The notes: generated from the letters alone by a model not told the origin. DNA of 64,000 nucleotides from Tateyamaria sp. syn59 (GCF_007995245.1 NZ_VCBA01000003.1:463568-527567), one strand, 5' to 3'. Positions 44,265 to 54,460 are shown, counted from the first letter of the stretch. Numbers and translations are program-made.

Positions 44265-45908
44265 ATGAGCGCGATCGTGTCTGCCGATCTTGTGCTGACC
44301 GGCGGGACTGTCTGGTGCGGCAAAGACCTCGACCGGGCCGAAGCAATCGCCTTTTGGGGCGGGCGGGTTTTGGCGGTCGGTACTGCAGCGGACCTTGCCT
44401 CGCTCATCGGACCAGACACGCGAGTGGTTGACCTTGCTGGGCGTTTTGCGATGCCGGGCCTCAATGACGCACACATGCACCTCATTCCGTATGGCACGTC
44501 CATGGCGGAGATGGATTTGCGCCCATCTGAGGTCCAAACGCTGGAGGGGCTCCTCGATGTGGTGCGCGCGCAGGCAGCCAGCACACCGAAAGATGAGTGG
44601 CTGATCGGGCGAGGCTATGACCACTTCAAGCTTGATGTGGGGCGCCATCCGTATCGGGAGGAACTGGATCAGGCCGCACCCGACCACCCCGTCTATATCG
44701 TGCGAACATGCGGGCATCTTTCGGTTGCGAATTCGCGCGCCTTGGAGCTTGCAGGGATCACCGAAGACACCCGATCGCCACCCGGTGGTCTGATTGAGCG
44801 TCAGAATGGCCGGCTGACCGGGCTTCTGGCTGAAAACGGGCGGGACGCGGTGATGCAGGTCCTTCCACCGGCTAATGTCGACGAACTCGTCGCCTCAATC
44901 GAACGGGGCGGTCGCGATCTGCTGTCCTACGGTATCACGTCCTGTACGGAGGCCGCTGTGGGCATCCGTGATGGCTGGACCGAGATGCTGGCCTATCAGA
45001 AAGCGCATCGTGAGCGACGCTTGCCAGTACGCGTCTATGCCACGCTGATGGGCGACAAGAGCAGAAACGTCCTGCCTGAGGCGATGGGCGCCGGCATGAT
45101 ATCCGGTTCCGGCGGCGACATGTTTCGCATTGGTCCGGTCAAGATTTTCACCGACGGCAGCGCGGGTGGACGCACAGCGGCCATGACAAGGCCGTATCTG
45201 GGCGGCGAGGACAAAGGGTTGCTCTGCCTGCCTTCCGATGAGCTGAACGAAATGGTCGCCGCCGCCCACGACGCAGGTTACCGCATGGCGATCCACGCGA
45301 TTGGCGATGCGGCCATTGATCAGGTGCTGGATGCGCTTGAGGCGGCTCTGGCCAAGACGCCTGATCCGGGTCGACGCCATAGGATCGAGCATTGCGGATG
45401 GCTGCGCCCCGACCAGATGGAGCGGATGGTCGCTGCTCATATCCTGCCTGCGCCGCAGCCTGCTTTTCTTTATTACTTCGGCGATCTGTACCTCACCCTG
45501 CTGGAGCGTGAGCGGATCGAGGCGTCGCATCCGATGCGCACCTGGCTGGAGCGGGGGCTGCATCCCTCCGCCAGCACTGATTGCCCGGTGGTGGAGATCG
45601 ACCCGCGTCCGAACCTCTACACGATGATCACCCGTAAGACCCAGCAAGGCAAGTTGCTGGGCGCAGATCAGGCGCTCACCCTGGACGAGGCACTAGAGGC
45701 CTACACCTATGCGGGTGCCTACGCGGCGCACGAAGAGGGGATCAAGGGGCGGCTCACACCGGGGCAATTGGGCGACGTCGCAGTCTTTGACACGGATTTC
45801 TTCACCGCCGTGGAGGCGGGTGAGCCGGAGCGTCTGCTGGAAGTGCAATGCGACCTCACTATTCTGGGTGGACAGGTCGTGTACCGGCGGGAGGGTGCGG
45901 CAATATGA
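44265..45908 (+). CDS. YtcJ-like amidohydrolase (PF07969 type)
   Basis: A 547-residue metal-dependent hydrolase. The HxH metal pair is H70/H72 in PGLNDAHMHLIPYG, with later FTDGSAGGRTAAM, AIHAIGDAAIDQVL, RIEHCGWL and STDCPVVEIDP completing the site. Family members cleave exocyclic or cyclic amide bonds of varied substrates. ATG at 44265 is chosen over a longer frame from 44118 whose N terminus lacks family similarity. First gene of the first catabolic operon; its stop overlaps the next start. Confidence 0.92.
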   Translation: MSAIVSADLVLTGGTVWCGKDLDRAEAIAFWGGRVLAVGTAADLASLIGPDTRVVDLAGRFAMPGLNDAHMHLIPYGTSMAEMDLRPSEVQTLEGLLDVVRAQAASTPKDEWLIGRGYDHFKLDVGRHPYREELDQAAPDHPVYIVRTCGHLSVANSRALELAGITEDTRSPPGGLIERQNGRLTGLLAENGRDAVMQVLPPANVDELVASIERGGRDLLSYGITSCTEAAVGIRDGWTEMLAYQKAHRERRLPVRVYATLMGDKSRNVLPEAMGAGMISGSGGDMFRIGPVKIFTDGSAGGRTAAMTRPYLGGEDKGLLCLPSDELNEMVAAAHDAGYRMAIHAIGDAAIDQVLDALEAALAKTPDPGRRHRIEHCGWLRPDQMERMVAAHILPAPQPAFLYYFGDLYLTLLERERIEASHPMRTWLERGLHPSASTDCPVVEIDPRPNLYTMITRKTQQGKLLGADQALTLDEALEAYTYAGAYAAHEEGIKGRLTPGQLGDVAVFDTDFFTAVEAGEPERLLEVQCDLTILGGQVVYRREGAAI

Positions 45909-46846
45909 TGACGTTGGTTCTTAACCGTCTGATTATCTCCGTCCCCGTTCTTTTCGGCGTCTTGCTTCTGGGCTTTGGCCTGTTGATCCTCGTTCCCGGT
46001 GATCCGGCCATTGTGATGGCCGGTCCGATGGCCACCCCCGAGGTTGTCGCGGCCATCCGCACCGAGATGGGTCTTGATGAACCGGTACTCACTCAGTTTT
46101 TTCGCTATCTAGGCCGTATGGCGGAGGGGGATCTGGGCCGCTCACTCATCTCCAACAAGACGGTTATCAGCGAGTTGGGCGCTGCCATCGGTCCGACGAC
46201 CGAGCTGATGGTGGCCTGTCTGATCTGGTCGATCCCTCTGGGCATCGCGTTGGGCACACTGGCCGCGGTCTGGCGCGGCTCCATCACTGACCGGGCGATC
46301 ATGGCGTTCTCTGTGGCCGGCGTTTCGCTTCCCATCTTCTTCATCTGTCTGATGCTGATCCACTTCGTCGGTGTGCAATGGCGGCTTCTGCCGTTCATCG
46401 GGCGGGGTGGGCCGCTTTGGACCATTGATGGGTTGCGCCATATCGCGCTGCCCGCTCTGTCTCTTGGTTTGATCTTCATTGGACCGGTGGCGCGGATGAC
46501 CCGATCATCGGTGCTGGAGGTTCTGCGCCTCGATCATGTTCGCACCGCCCGCGCCAAGGGGCTGTCCGAGACGCGCGTCATCCTGCGTCACGGGTTGCGC
46601 AATGCGCTGATCCCGGTGGTTACGCTTGTGGGGCTGCAGGCTGGTTATCTGCTCGGCGGTGCGGTGGTGACGGAAAGCATATTTTCCTATCCAGGCATCG
46701 GGCGTCTTGCCGTAGGCGCCATCTTGTCGAGTGACTTCCCGCTGGCCCAAGGCGCCATCCTGATCCTTGCGCTGGCCTTCATCCTCATCAACCTGATCGT
46801 CGATGTACTCTACGCACTGCTCGATCCGCGGGTGCAGACATCATGA
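45905..46846 (+). CDS. ABC transporter permease, DppB/OppB family
   Basis: A 313-residue inner-membrane permease with six helices and the EAA coupling loop (DHVRTARAKGLSETRVILRH). It belongs to the peptide/nickel/opine uptake class. ATG at 45905 overlaps the upstream stop. Residues 1-50 contain the typical N-terminal helix and the GDPA motif of DppB. Works with the next permease, the binding protein and the two ATPases downstream. Confidence 0.95.
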   Translation: MMTLVLNRLIISVPVLFGVLLLGFGLLILVPGDPAIVMAGPMATPEVVAAIRTEMGLDEPVLTQFFRYLGRMAEGDLGRSLISNKTVISELGAAIGPTTELMVACLIWSIPLGIALGTLAAVWRGSITDRAIMAFSVAGVSLPIFFICLMLIHFVGVQWRLLPFIGRGGPLWTIDGLRHIALPALSLGLIFIGPVARMTRSSVLEVLRLDHVRTARAKGLSETRVILRHGLRNALIPVVTLVGLQAGYLLGGAVVTESIFSYPGIGRLAVGAILSSDFPLAQGAILILALAFILINLIVDVLYALLDPRVQTS

Positions 46847-47727
46847 GCATCGCTGAACCCGTCGATCTGGATGCCCTGGCGCCCAGCCTGCCCTGGTGGC
46901 GGCGGCTGGTCCGCGATCCGGCAGCATTCTTGGCGCTGATCGTTCTGACCATCATCGTGTTGTGCGCCATCTTCGCGCCGCTGATCTCTCCGCATGATCC
47001 TTACGCCTCGTCCCGTGCCGTCATGCAGCCTCCGGTCTGGAGCGACCGTGGCGCCTGGCTTCACCCATTTGGCACGGACGGGCAGGGCCGGGACATCCTT
47101 AGCCGCATCTTCTATGGCACGCGCCTGACACTGCTGATCGGTCTTGTCAGTGTGGGTCTGGGCGGTGTGCTGGGCTCTCTCCTCGGCCTGCTTGCCGCCT
47201 TCCGCCCGCGCCTCGATCCTTGGGTGATGCGGTTGGTGGATGTCATGCTAAGCTTCCCTGCTATCCTTCTCGGGCTGGCCCTTGTTGCCGTCTTCGGGCC
47301 CGGTGCCATCCCGGTGATGATCGCGCTGGCCATCGCAACCGTACCTGATTGCGCCCGTATCGCGCGGTCCATCGCTGTCAGCGTTATGAAACAGGAATAC
47401 ATCGAAGCGGGCCGTGCCGTGGGTCTGTCGGATCTGGCGCTTTTCACGCGCTACCTTCTGCGCAACTGCATTTCGTCCATCCTGATTTTCATCAGCCTGC
47501 GCTTTGGCCAGATCATCCTCATTGGCGCTGCCCTCAGTTTTCTGGGCCTCGGCGCCAAGCCGCCCCAGGCTGAACTTGGCATGATGGCCGCGCAAGGGCG
47601 AGATTTTCTGCTTTTTGCACCGCATATCGCGGTGATCCCGTCGGTGATGATTTTCGTGATCGTGCTGGCTGCCAATGTGCTGGGCGATGCGCTTAGAGAT
47701 GTGCTGGACCCGCGTCTGCGGTCCTGA
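46843..47727 (+). CDS. ABC transporter permease, DppC/OppC family
   Basis: A 294-residue permease. An N-terminal OppC-type helix (AAFLALIVLTIIVLCAIFAP) is followed by HPFGTDGQGRDILSRIFYGT, a DppC signature, and the coupling loop YIEAGRAVGLSDLALFTRYL. It pairs with the upstream DppB-like permease, overlapping it by 4 bp. Import of peptides, amino-acid derivatives or small amides is the expected class function. Confidence 0.95.
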   Translation: MSIAEPVDLDALAPSLPWWRRLVRDPAAFLALIVLTIIVLCAIFAPLISPHDPYASSRAVMQPPVWSDRGAWLHPFGTDGQGRDILSRIFYGTRLTLLIGLVSVGLGGVLGSLLGLLAAFRPRLDPWVMRLVDVMLSFPAILLGLALVAVFGPGAIPVMIALAIATVPDCARIARSIAVSVMKQEYIEAGRAVGLSDLALFTRYLLRNCISSILIFISLRFGQIILIGAALSFLGLGAKPPQAELGMMAAQGRDFLLFAPHIAVIPSVMIFVIVLAANVLGDALRDVLDPRLRS

Positions 47728-47764
47728 CCCCAAAAGAAGACCCAACAGGAAGAGGATAAGGAAA

Positions 47765-49336
47765 ATGAAACGATTGACTTTAACCACCGCTGTTGCGCTT
47801 GCCCTGCCTGCTTTCGCGCAAGCGGCAGAGATCACCGTAGTGCGCGAGGTCGACAGCAACAACTACGACCCACACCGCGCGGTAGCCCGCGCCGCGGCCG
47901 AGGTGCTGTTCATGCTGGGCGACACTTTGGTGTCGCTGAACCCTGATATGCAGACGATCGAGCCGGGCGTGGCCGAATCCTGGGACGTGTCGGACGATGG
48001 CCTGACATACACCTTCAACCTGCGAGATGATGTCTATTTCTGCGACGGCAAGCAGATGACGGCGGAGGATGTCGCCTATTCCATCACGCGCTGGGTCGAT
48101 CCCGAGACGAAATCGCCGGTCGCCTGGCGCGCGGGCGATGTGGAGAGCGTGACCGCGGTCAATGAATTCACCGTCGAATACAAGCTGAGCGAGCCTTTCT
48201 CGGAACTGCTTTACCAACTGACGCAATCCTTCGGCACGATTATCGATTCCGCCAATGTCGAGGCGCTGGGCGAGGATTTCGGTGTCTCAGGCTTCAACGG
48301 CTCTGGCCCATTCTGTTGGGTCGAATGGACCCCGCGCGACAAGATGATCATCGAGCGTCACGAGGCCTATAGTTGGGGCGCACCCTTCCACACCAATACC
48401 GGTCCCGCCAGCATGGAAAAGATCACCTGGCAGGTTGTGCCCGAGGAAAACACCCGCACGGTCGCGTTGCTGACGGGCCAAAGCGAGATCACACAATATG
48501 TGCCCGACATCGCGCTGGCGCAGTTGCGCGACGCGCCGACGGTCGAGGTTGTCCGCTCGGATCTTGCCTTCTGGACCTATTTCATGGGGTTCAAGATCGA
48601 CAAGGCGACTGTCTCTGACCCTGCGGTGCGGCAGGCGATCAACCTCGCGGTCGATCAGACTGCCATGGCTGAGGACCTGTTCTTTGGCGAGGTGGAACCG
48701 GCTTATAGCTACGTTTCGCAAGGTGCGCTTGATTGGAACACGGCGCTCGACGACACGCTGCTGACCTACGATCCTGATGAAGCGAACCGTATCCTCGACG
48801 AAGCTGGATGGGAGCTTGGCTCGGACGGCGTGCGCAGCAAGGACGGTGTGAGGCTGGAGCCAATTGCGTACGTTTTTGCCGGATCGACCTGGGGCAAGAT
48901 TTCGGAGTCTGTGCAAGCCTATTTGCGGGAAATCGGCGTGGCGATGGACATTCAGGCGTTCGACGCAACCGTCGCGTGGGGCCGCCTTGCCACGCAGGAG
49001 TTTGACATGTTCGGGATGAGCTTTCCCTATGTCTCGTCCGGTGATGCGCTGAACCTGTACTTCCGGTCCGAGAATATGCCTACGCCGAACCGGATGAACT
49101 GGAACGACGCACAGACGGACGAGTTGCTGCAAGCGGGCAAGACCGCGTTGGACGATGCGACCCGCGCCGAAAGCTACGGCGCGGTGCTGGAGATTGTGCA
49201 TGACGCTGCAGTCTGGCTGCCGCTCTATCACGAGCCGATGGTCGTTGCGCAGTCGGCAGATCTGGAGACCGTCGTGCCGCACAACATCTATGGTGCCGGG
49301 CTCTACAAGGGTCTCGACCTCAAGTTCAAAGAGTAA
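47765..49336 (+). CDS. ABC transporter substrate-binding protein, family 5 (DppA-like)
   Basis: A 523-residue periplasmic binding protein with a signal peptide (LTTAVALALPAFAQA then AEITVV). The family 5 pattern is clear: GVAESWDVSDDGLTYTFNLR, AEDVAYSITRW and the later VRQAINLAVDQTAMAEDLF. Family 5 proteins bind peptides, opines, nickel chelates or other amide-rich ligands; ligand unknown. AAGGA is 4-5 nt upstream of ATG 47765. A perfect hairpin follows the stop. Confidence 0.95.
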   Translation: MKRLTLTTAVALALPAFAQAAEITVVREVDSNNYDPHRAVARAAAEVLFMLGDTLVSLNPDMQTIEPGVAESWDVSDDGLTYTFNLRDDVYFCDGKQMTAEDVAYSITRWVDPETKSPVAWRAGDVESVTAVNEFTVEYKLSEPFSELLYQLTQSFGTIIDSANVEALGEDFGVSGFNGSGPFCWVEWTPRDKMIIERHEAYSWGAPFHTNTGPASMEKITWQVVPEENTRTVALLTGQSEITQYVPDIALAQLRDAPTVEVVRSDLAFWTYFMGFKIDKATVSDPAVRQAINLAVDQTAMAEDLFFGEVEPAYSYVSQGALDWNTALDDTLLTYDPDEANRILDEAGWELGSDGVRSKDGVRLEPIAYVFAGSTWGKISESVQAYLREIGVAMDIQAFDATVAWGRLATQEFDMFGMSFPYVSSGDALNLYFRSENMPTPNRMNWNDAQTDELLQAGKTALDDATRAESYGAVLEIVHDAAVWLPLYHEPMVVAQSADLETVVPHNIYGAGLYKGLDLKFKE

Positions 49337-49344
49337 CGCATGAC

Positions 49345-49365
49345 GGGGCCGCCTGGAGCGGCCCC
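49345..49365 (+). terminator. Perfect 8-bp GC hairpin after the binding-protein gene
   Basis: GGGGCCGC (49345-49352) and GCGGCCCC (49358-49365) pair perfectly around a 5-nt loop, 8 bp after the DppA-like stop. No T-run follows, so it more likely stabilises the binding-protein mRNA or attenuates weakly than terminates fully. A comparable hairpin follows the BMP-type binding protein near 13850. Confidence 0.75.
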
Positions 49366-49393
49366 GCTTGACCCAGATTGACCGGAGGTCCCC

Positions 49394-50824
49394 ATGCCCG
49401 TCACTGTTATTCGTAACGCAGCCTGGATCGTTGCCCACGAGGCGGGCGCGCATACCTACCTCAAGGACGGCGATGTCGCCTTTGAAGAAGACAAGATAAT
49501 TCATGTCGGCGGCACGTATGACGGCACGGCGGATGTTGAGATCGACGGGCGTGACCGGCTGGTCTCACCGGGTCTGGTCAACATCCATTCGCATCCGTCG
49601 TCCGAGGCGATGAACAAGGGGATGCTGGACGAATTGGGCAGTCCCAAGCTGGGTATGTCTTCGCTTTATGAATTCATGCCGCTCTTTCGCCCCGATGACG
49701 AGGGCCGCCAGGCCTGTGTCGAGGTCACCTACAGCGAGCTTTTGCTGTCGGGCGTTACGACCCTCGTGGACCTGTCGGTCGCCTGGGACGGCTGGCTTGA
49801 TACCTTCGCCGCATCCGGCCTGCGAGGCGTGGTCTCGCCCATGTACCGCTCCGCCCGCTGGTATACCGACACTGGCAGCACGGTCGATTATGAGTGGGAC
49901 GAGGCCGCAGGTCGTGCTGCTATGGAAGCCGCCTTGGCGCTGGTCGATGCCGCCGCAGCGCATCCGTCCGGGCGCTTGTCGGGCATGGTTTCCCCGTCGC
50001 AGATAGACACCTGCACGCCTGACCTCATCCGCGACAGTTTTGCTGCCGCTCAGGACAAGGGGCTGCCGTTCCAGATCCACGCTGCCCAGTCCGTGGTGGA
50101 GTTCAACGAGATCACCCGCCGACATGGTCGCACCCCGCTGGAATGGCTTGACGATCTGGGTGTGCTGGCGGAGGGCGCCATCATCGGCCATGGGATTTTC
50201 CTCAACGACTACGACATGGTCTATTGGCCCGAGGCGAACGATTTCGCCCTGCTACAGGAGAGTGGCGCCGCGGTCGCCCATTGCCCAACTGTCTTCCAGC
50301 GCCGTGGCATCACAATGAACACCGTCGGGCGCTATATCCGCGGCGGTGTGCCAGTCGGGATCGGCACCGACACCTACCCACACAACATGCTCGAAGAACT
50401 GCGCAATGCGCTGTATCTCAGCCGTGTCACCTCTCGGAATGCATACGACCTGCGCACCAGCCATATCTTCGATGCCGCCACGACCGGAGGCGCTGCGATC
50501 CTGGGTCGCGACGACATCGGCAAACTGGCCGTCGGCGCCAAGGCCGATCTGTTCCTGGCTGATATCACTGCGCCGTCAATGTGTCCCCTGCGTGATCCCC
50601 TGCGCTCGCTCATCTATGTCGCAGGCGAGCGGGCCGTGACCGACGTCTTTATTGATGGGCGCCACGTGGTCGTGGACGGCACCGTGCAGGCCTTTGATCT
50701 GCCCGACGCGCTGGCCCGTCTTGAGGCGGCGCAGCGCCGGGCCGAAGAGGCCTTCCGCGGTCTCGATTTCGCCGACCGGCGGCACGATCAGGCGTCGCCT
50801 TACGTTTACCCGATCACCGCATGA
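49394..50824 (+). CDS. Amidohydrolase/deaminase of the cytosine-deaminase-like (TrzN/AtzA) class
   Basis: A 476-residue metal-dependent hydrolase with HxH at H65/H67 (PGLVNIHSHPSSEA), a third ligand in FQIHAAQSVVEF, the GHGIF histidine and catalytic D in GIGTDTYPHN. This set matches the ATZ/TRZ and guanine-deaminase-like subtype that removes amino or halo groups from, or opens, N-heterocycles. Substrate uncertain; coupling to a transporter suggests a small N-containing metabolite. Excellent GGAGG RBS. Precedes the ATPase genes. Confidence 0.9.
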   Translation: MPVTVIRNAAWIVAHEAGAHTYLKDGDVAFEEDKIIHVGGTYDGTADVEIDGRDRLVSPGLVNIHSHPSSEAMNKGMLDELGSPKLGMSSLYEFMPLFRPDDEGRQACVEVTYSELLLSGVTTLVDLSVAWDGWLDTFAASGLRGVVSPMYRSARWYTDTGSTVDYEWDEAAGRAAMEAALALVDAAAAHPSGRLSGMVSPSQIDTCTPDLIRDSFAAAQDKGLPFQIHAAQSVVEFNEITRRHGRTPLEWLDDLGVLAEGAIIGHGIFLNDYDMVYWPEANDFALLQESGAAVAHCPTVFQRRGITMNTVGRYIRGGVPVGIGTDTYPHNMLEELRNALYLSRVTSRNAYDLRTSHIFDAATTGGAAILGRDDIGKLAVGAKADLFLADITAPSMCPLRDPLRSLIYVAGERAVTDVFIDGRHVVVDGTVQAFDLPDALARLEAAQRRAEEAFRGLDFADRRHDQASPYVYPITA

Positions 50825-51837
50825 AGATGGAGGAGGTCGATATCGGCACGACGACCGAACCGCTCCTGAAGGTCGAAGACCTTGCCGTCGAATTCCATGT
50901 CAGCGGCACTGTTCAGCGCGCCCTGCAGGGCGTCAGCCTGACCTTGCAGCGGGGCCGCACTCTCGGCCTTGTTGGCGAATCCGGTTGCGGCAAAAGCGTC
51001 ACGTCCCTCTCGATCATGCGGTTGCTGCCGCAGCCTCCGGGGCATTACGCAGGCGGGCGCATCGTGCTCGAAGGGCGCGACCTGCTCAGCATGCCGGAGC
51101 GCGACATGCGCGTCTTGCGCGGCGGGCGGATTGGAATGATCTTTCAGGAGCCGATGACCTCACTCAACCCGGTCTATACCTGTGGCGAGCAGATTGTCGA
51201 AAGCCTGACCGTGCATTCCGGGCTTTCGTCCAAGGCCGCCATGGACCGTGCGGTTGAACTGCTCGACCTGGTGGGTCTGCCGTCCCCGAAGGAGCGGGCC
51301 CATGACTACCCGCACCAACTGAGCGGCGGGCAGCGACAGCGGGTGATGATCGCGCTAGCGCTTGCGAACGATCCTGACCTGCTGATCGCGGATGAGCCGA
51401 CGACCGCGCTCGACGTCACGATTCAGGCGCAGATTCTTGATCTGATGACCGATCTGCGTGAACGCACCGGCGCCGCCGTTCTTCTGGTCACGCACGATCT
51501 GGGCGTCGTGGCCCAGACCTGCGACGACGTGGTTGTCATGTATGCCGGTGGCGTGGTCGAACAGGCCCCGACCAAAGCGCTATTTGCCGACCCGCAGCAC
51601 CCCTACACGATCGGCCTTATGGCCGCTGTGCCCCGGATCGACACCACTGTTGACCGGCTCTCTACCATTGCGGGGTCCGTCCCGCCGCCCTGGGTCAAGA
51701 TCGACGGGTGTCGCTTTGCGTCCCGCTGTCCGCTGGCCGACGACCGCTGCCGCAGCGCTGTGCCTCCGTTACGCGAGATCGGCCCGGATCACGCCGTCGC
51801 GTGCTGGCGCGCGCCAATTGAGGAGACCACGGTATGA
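50821..51837 (+). CDS. ABC transporter ATP-binding protein, DppD/OppD family
   Basis: A 338-residue ATPase. Walker A GESGCGKS, signature [15 protein letters not shown], Walker [14 protein letters not shown] and the C-terminal oligopeptide-transporter extension ([14 protein letters not shown], cysteine-rich) that distinguishes DppD/F from other ABC ATPases. It energises the upstream DppB/DppC permeases with the next ATPase. Overlaps the preceding and following genes by 4 bp. Confidence 0.95.
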   Translation: MKMEEVDIGTTTEPLLKVEDLAVEFHVSGTVQRALQGVSLTLQRGRTLGLVGESGCGKSVTSLSIMRLLPQPPGHYAGGRIVLEGRDLLSMPERDMRVLRGGRIGMIFQEPMTSLNPVYTCGEQIVESLTVHSGLSSKAAMDRAVELLDLVGLPSPKERAHDYPHQLSGGQRQRVMIALALANDPDLLIADEPTTALDVTIQAQILDLMTDLRERTGAAVLLVTHDLGVVAQTCDDVVVMYAGGVVEQAPTKALFADPQHPYTIGLMAAVPRIDTTVDRLSTIAGSVPPPWVKIDGCRFASRCPLADDRCRSAVPPLREIGPDHAVACWRAPIEETTV

Positions 51838-52904
51838 CTGCAATGCTGGAAGTCCGTGGTCTGACCAAACACTTCCCCGTTCGCCGGGGGCTGCTGCGTC
51901 GCGTCGTCGGGCATGTTCAGGCCGTCAACGATGTCAGCTTTGACGTGAATGAGGGCGAAACCCTTGCCATCGTCGGCGAGTCTGGTTGCGGCAAGTCCAC
52001 CATCGGGCGTACTGTCCTGCGGCTGGTAGAGGCGACAGACGGTTCCGTGCGTCTGGACGGAGAGCAAATCCTCAACCTGTCGACCGACGCCATGCGCGAC
52101 ATGCGGCGCAAGTTGCAGATCATATTTCAGGATCCCTTCGGCTCTCTCAATCCGCGGATGACTGTGGCCGAGACGCTGGCTGAACCGCTGCTTTTGCACG
52201 GTTTGGCTACGCCTGACACTGTTGACGACAAGGTCACTGAGCTTTTGCGCACCTGTGGTTTGTCGCGCTTCCACGCCCAGCGCTATCCGCATGAATTCTC
52301 CGGTGGCCAGCGTCAACGTGTCGGCATCGCGCGTGCGCTCGCCACGCGGCCCCGCCTGATCGTATGCGATGAACCAGTTTCTGCCCTTGATGTCAGTGTG
52401 CAGGCGCAGATCGTGAACCTGTTGCAGGATCTGCAGGCGCAATTCGGTATCGGTTACATCTTCATCAGCCACGATCTGGCCGTCGTCCGGCACATCGCGG
52501 CGCGGGTCGCGGTGATCTATCTGGGCCGGATTGTCGAGGAAGCGACTGCCGAGGCGCTCTTTGCCGCACCGCGCCACCCTTACACGCTGAGCCTGATCGC
52601 AGCCGCCCCGCGCCCGGATCCTACCATTCGTGATGGGACTGAGCCGGTTCAAGGCGATGCCCCCAGTGCGCTGGCACCACCGTCTGGCTGCGCGTTTCAT
52701 CCTCGCTGTCCAATGGCGCAAGAGGTTTGCCGCACTGAGCGTCCGGAGTTGCGCGCGCTTGGTGCAACGCGCGTGGCTTGCCATTTTGCCGAAGAGGTTG
52801 TGCCTGAGACGGTCGCAATTCAAACAACGCCCACAGCGCCGAGCTTGCAACGACGCCTCGACGTGCTGCAAAGCGCAGCCCTCAAAAAACAGAGTGCAAC
52901 ATGA
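51834..52904 (+). CDS. ABC transporter ATP-binding protein, DppF/OppF family
   Basis: A 356-residue ATPase with Walker [10 protein letters not shown], signature [15 protein letters not shown], Walker [14 protein letters not shown] and the C-terminal [14 protein letters not shown] extension. Partner of the DppD-like ATPase in the same peptide/opine-type importer. ATG overlaps the upstream stop (ATGA). The 30-residue C-terminal tail is variable. Confidence 0.95.
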   Translation: MTAMLEVRGLTKHFPVRRGLLRRVVGHVQAVNDVSFDVNEGETLAIVGESGCGKSTIGRTVLRLVEATDGSVRLDGEQILNLSTDAMRDMRRKLQIIFQDPFGSLNPRMTVAETLAEPLLLHGLATPDTVDDKVTELLRTCGLSRFHAQRYPHEFSGGQRQRVGIARALATRPRLIVCDEPVSALDVSVQAQIVNLLQDLQAQFGIGYIFISHDLAVVRHIAARVAVIYLGRIVEEATAEALFAAPRHPYTLSLIAAAPRPDPTIRDGTEPVQGDAPSALAPPSGCAFHPRCPMAQEVCRTERPELRALGATRVACHFAEEVVPETVAIQTTPTAPSLQRRLDVLQSAALKKQSAT

Positions 52905-54460
52905 AAGACGATCCCCCAATGAACGGCGCTGAAAGCGTGGTGCGCAGCCTGCATAGCGCCGGCATAGACGTCTGTTTTGCCAATCCCGGTACATCTGAGA
53001 TGCAGTTTGTCGACGCGCTTGATCGCACCGGGTGCCTCCGCTGCGTGCTGGGACTTTTCGAAGGGGTTGTGACCGGGGCCGCGGACGGCTACGCGCGGAT
53101 GGCTGGCAAGCCTGCTGTGACGCTCTTGCACCTTGCGCCCGGTCTCTCGAATGCAGCGGCGAACATTCACAATGCCCGCAAGGCCCGCACGCCGATGATA
53201 AATCTCGTGGGCGATCATGCCTTGCGCCACCGCCAGTATGATGCGCCGCTCACTGCCGATGTCGAAGGCGCCGCGCGGCCCTTCAGCGACTGGGTGCGCA
53301 CGGCCATGACGCCGAGCCAGTTCGCGGCTGATGCGATGGACGCCTTTGCTGCTGCGACTGCAAAACCCGGCGCAATTGCCACACTCATCGCGCCTGCCGA
53401 TGTGGGATGGGATGCGGGGGGCGTGCTTGCGCCACCTCCCCCTTCTCCCGTTCTTGCGGCCCCGGACGAGGCGGCTCTGACCGATGCGGTTCGCGCTTTG
53501 GAGAGTGACGATCCGACCGTTTTCCTTGTCGGTGGCGCGGTTCTGGAGGACCCGGACGCGCTGGCGCTGATGCAAGGTATCGCGGCCCGCACCGGTGCCG
53601 ACGTTTTGGCGCCGACATCCAACAGGCGGATTGAGCGGGGCAGGGGCCGCGCAGCCGTTCGCCGTATTCCCTATCCCATCGACCTCGCACTCGACATGCT
53701 CAAGCCATACGCCAATGCGATCCTGATCGAAACGGTGCCACCTGTTGCGTTCTTCGCCTATCCCGACCGCCCCAGCCTGTTGCTGCCGGAGGGGTGTGAG
53801 GTCCTGTCGCTGTGTGGTCCGGACGGGGACGGGGCTGCCACCATCGCGGCCTTGGCCGATCGGCTCGGTGCGCGGGCCACAGCGCCGGTAGACGCGCCTT
53901 TGGCCGCACCTCCCGCAAGTGGATCCATTACTCCCGACAGTCTCGCCATCGCTATTGCCGCAGCGCTCCCGGAGAATGCCATCGTTGTCGATGAAAGCAT
54001 CACGTCCGGCCGGTCAATCTATGACGCGACGGCTGGGTGCAGCCCTCATTCCTGGCTTTCCATCACGGGCGGCGCCATCGGCATTGGCCCACCTCTCGCG
54101 GCTGGTGCGGCTTGCGCCGCGCCGGATCGTCCCGTCGTCACGCTGCAGGCTGATGGGTCTGCCATGTACACGATCCAGGCCCTCTGGACACAGGCGCGGG
54201 AGAGCCTGAATGTCACCACCGTCATCTTTGCCAACCGAACCTACGAGATCCTCAAACATGAACTTTTCAACGTGGGTGCCAATCCCGGTCGCTCCGCGCT
54301 CGATATGCTGAATCTCGACCGCCCGGAGCTCGATTTCGTGTCACTCGCCAAGGGTATGGGCGTCTCCGGTGTTCGGGTGGACGACGTGCATGAGCTATTC
54401 AAAGCGCTCGAAACGGCCACGCAGGAACCCGGCCCGTTTCTGATTGAAGCGATAATGTGA
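52901..54460 (+). CDS. Thiamine-diphosphate enzyme, acetolactate-synthase/benzoylformate-decarboxylase-like
   Basis: A 519-residue ThDP-dependent protein. FEGVVTGAADGYARM holds the catalytic Glu, and ThDP-binding QADGSAMYTIQALWTQARE lies in the C domain, with ADG in place of the usual GDG and FANRTYEIL as the partner Asn region. This fits the benzoylformate-decarboxylase-like subgroup often annotated acetolactate synthase large subunit; the reaction could be decarboxylation of a 2-oxo acid derived from the imported substrate. Coupled (ATGA) to the DppF-like gene and last in this operon. No small regulatory subunit is nearby. Confidence 0.9.
   Translation: MKDDPPMNGAESVVRSLHSAGIDVCFANPGTSEMQFVDALDRTGCLRCVLGLFEGVVTGAADGYARMAGKPAVTLLHLAPGLSNAAANIHNARKARTPMINLVGDHALRHRQYDAPLTADVEGAARPFSDWVRTAMTPSQFAADAMDAFAAATAKPGAIATLIAPADVGWDAGGVLAPPPPSPVLAAPDEAALTDAVRALESDDPTVFLVGGAVLEDPDALALMQGIAARTGADVLAPTSNRRIERGRGRAAVRRIPYPIDLALDMLKPYANAILIETVPPVAFFAYPDRPSLLLPEGCEVLSLCGPDGDGAATIAALADRLGARATAPVDAPLAAPPASGSITPDSLAIAIAAALPENAIVVDESITSGRSIYDATAGCSPHSWLSITGGAIGIGPPLAAGAACAAPDRPVVTLQADGSAMYTIQALWTQARESLNVTTVIFANRTYEILKHELFNVGANPGRSALDMLNLDRPELDFVSLAKGMGVSGVRVDDVHELFKALETATQEPGPFLIEAIM

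Noticed and set aside
48287..49504. 405-codon minus-strand frame opposite the DppA-like gene
   Set aside because: Antisense shadow with no RBS and no motif; the plus-strand binding protein is unambiguous.
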